From CAJUOR01 sp964596105 (GTDB lineage: Bacteria > Bacillota_I > Bacilli_A > Erysipelotrichales > Coprobacillaceae), in the NCBI GenBank assembly GCA_964596105.1, contig CAZQRT010000070.1, positions 1-6,104 on the forward strand: a stretch of DNA of 6,104 bases, read 5' to 3'. Shown piece by piece: positions 6,068 to 6,104 of the stretch. The notes beneath the pieces are model-generated. The model was not told the DNA's origin. It made no database searches and worked only from the letters and a program-made list of their open reading frames with translations. Made by a program: the position numbers and the translations under genes. How positions within the stretch are numbered: position 1 is the first letter of the stretch; each line of letters starts with the position of its first letter.

Positions 6068-6104
6068 AAAAAATAAAAACAAGCAGGCACCTTTTAGTAA
6101 CGGT
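6068..6104 (-). terminator. Probable terminator cut by the right window edge
   Basis: Read on the minus strand, the window opens with ACC, a ten-base A-rich loop, then GGTGCCTGC and TTGTTTTTATTTTTT. The ACC at the edge pairs with GGT. If the unseen bases continue as the complement, a nine-base G+C-rich stem with a U-tract results. This would end a minus-strand gene lying just beyond the window and would isolate the macrodomain-sirtuin unit from it. Only three of the predicted pairs are visible. Confidence 0.4.

Overview
The window looks like a draft scaffold from a Gram-positive Bacillota bacterium of roughly balanced base composition. The reasons are tRNA genes with encoded CCA, strong Shine-Dalgarno (SD) sites of AAGGAGG type, compact intrinsic terminators with U-tracts, and a PepF / AsnB / class M sirtuin gene set. 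A relative of the Erysipelotrichia is my best guess, but nothing here proves the class. Two runs of exactly 100 N (1390-1489 and 4257-4356) are scaffold placeholders. They split pepF and tcdA, so the window is really three contigs and the apparent lengths of those two proteins are not real.

Layout from left to right. At 12-165 lie two tRNA genes, Asp(GUC) and a Phe(GAA)-type gene whose two acceptor strands do not pair, followed by a terminator. At 230-1834 (+) is an M3-family zinc oligoendopeptidase (PepF-like) with its own terminator. At 1928-3775 (+) is a glutamine-dependent asparagine synthetase (AsnB-type) with a recognisable promoter and an SD that fixes the start immediately before the catalytic Cys2. 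Its terminator hairpin covers both its stop codon and the convergent stop codon of the next gene. At 3778-4386 (-) is a TcdA-type tRNA threonylcarbamoyladenosine dehydratase, broken by the second gap. At 4422-5282 (-) is a class M sirtuin (SirTM), preceded by an overlapping zinc-type macrodomain gene at 5233-5979 (-). The right end (5980-6104) is an A+T-rich upstream region for the macrodomain gene. It contains a short inverted repeat and what looks like one arm of a terminator cut by the window edge.

The macrodomain/SirTM pair is the most interesting part. In the streptococcal and staphylococcal systems described, SirTM ADP-ribosylates a lipoylated GcvH-like protein and the linked macrodomain removes the mark; genes for the carrier (GcvH-L) and a lipoate ligase (LplA2) sit in the same operon. 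Here the pair appears to stand alone as a two-gene unit, with a probable upstream terminator, a 50-bp overlap and a 15-bp hairpin at its 3' end. That hairpin is odd in its own right, because its downstream arm is exactly the first five codons of tcdA. I see no mobile element, CRISPR array or wholly unknown gene family in the window.
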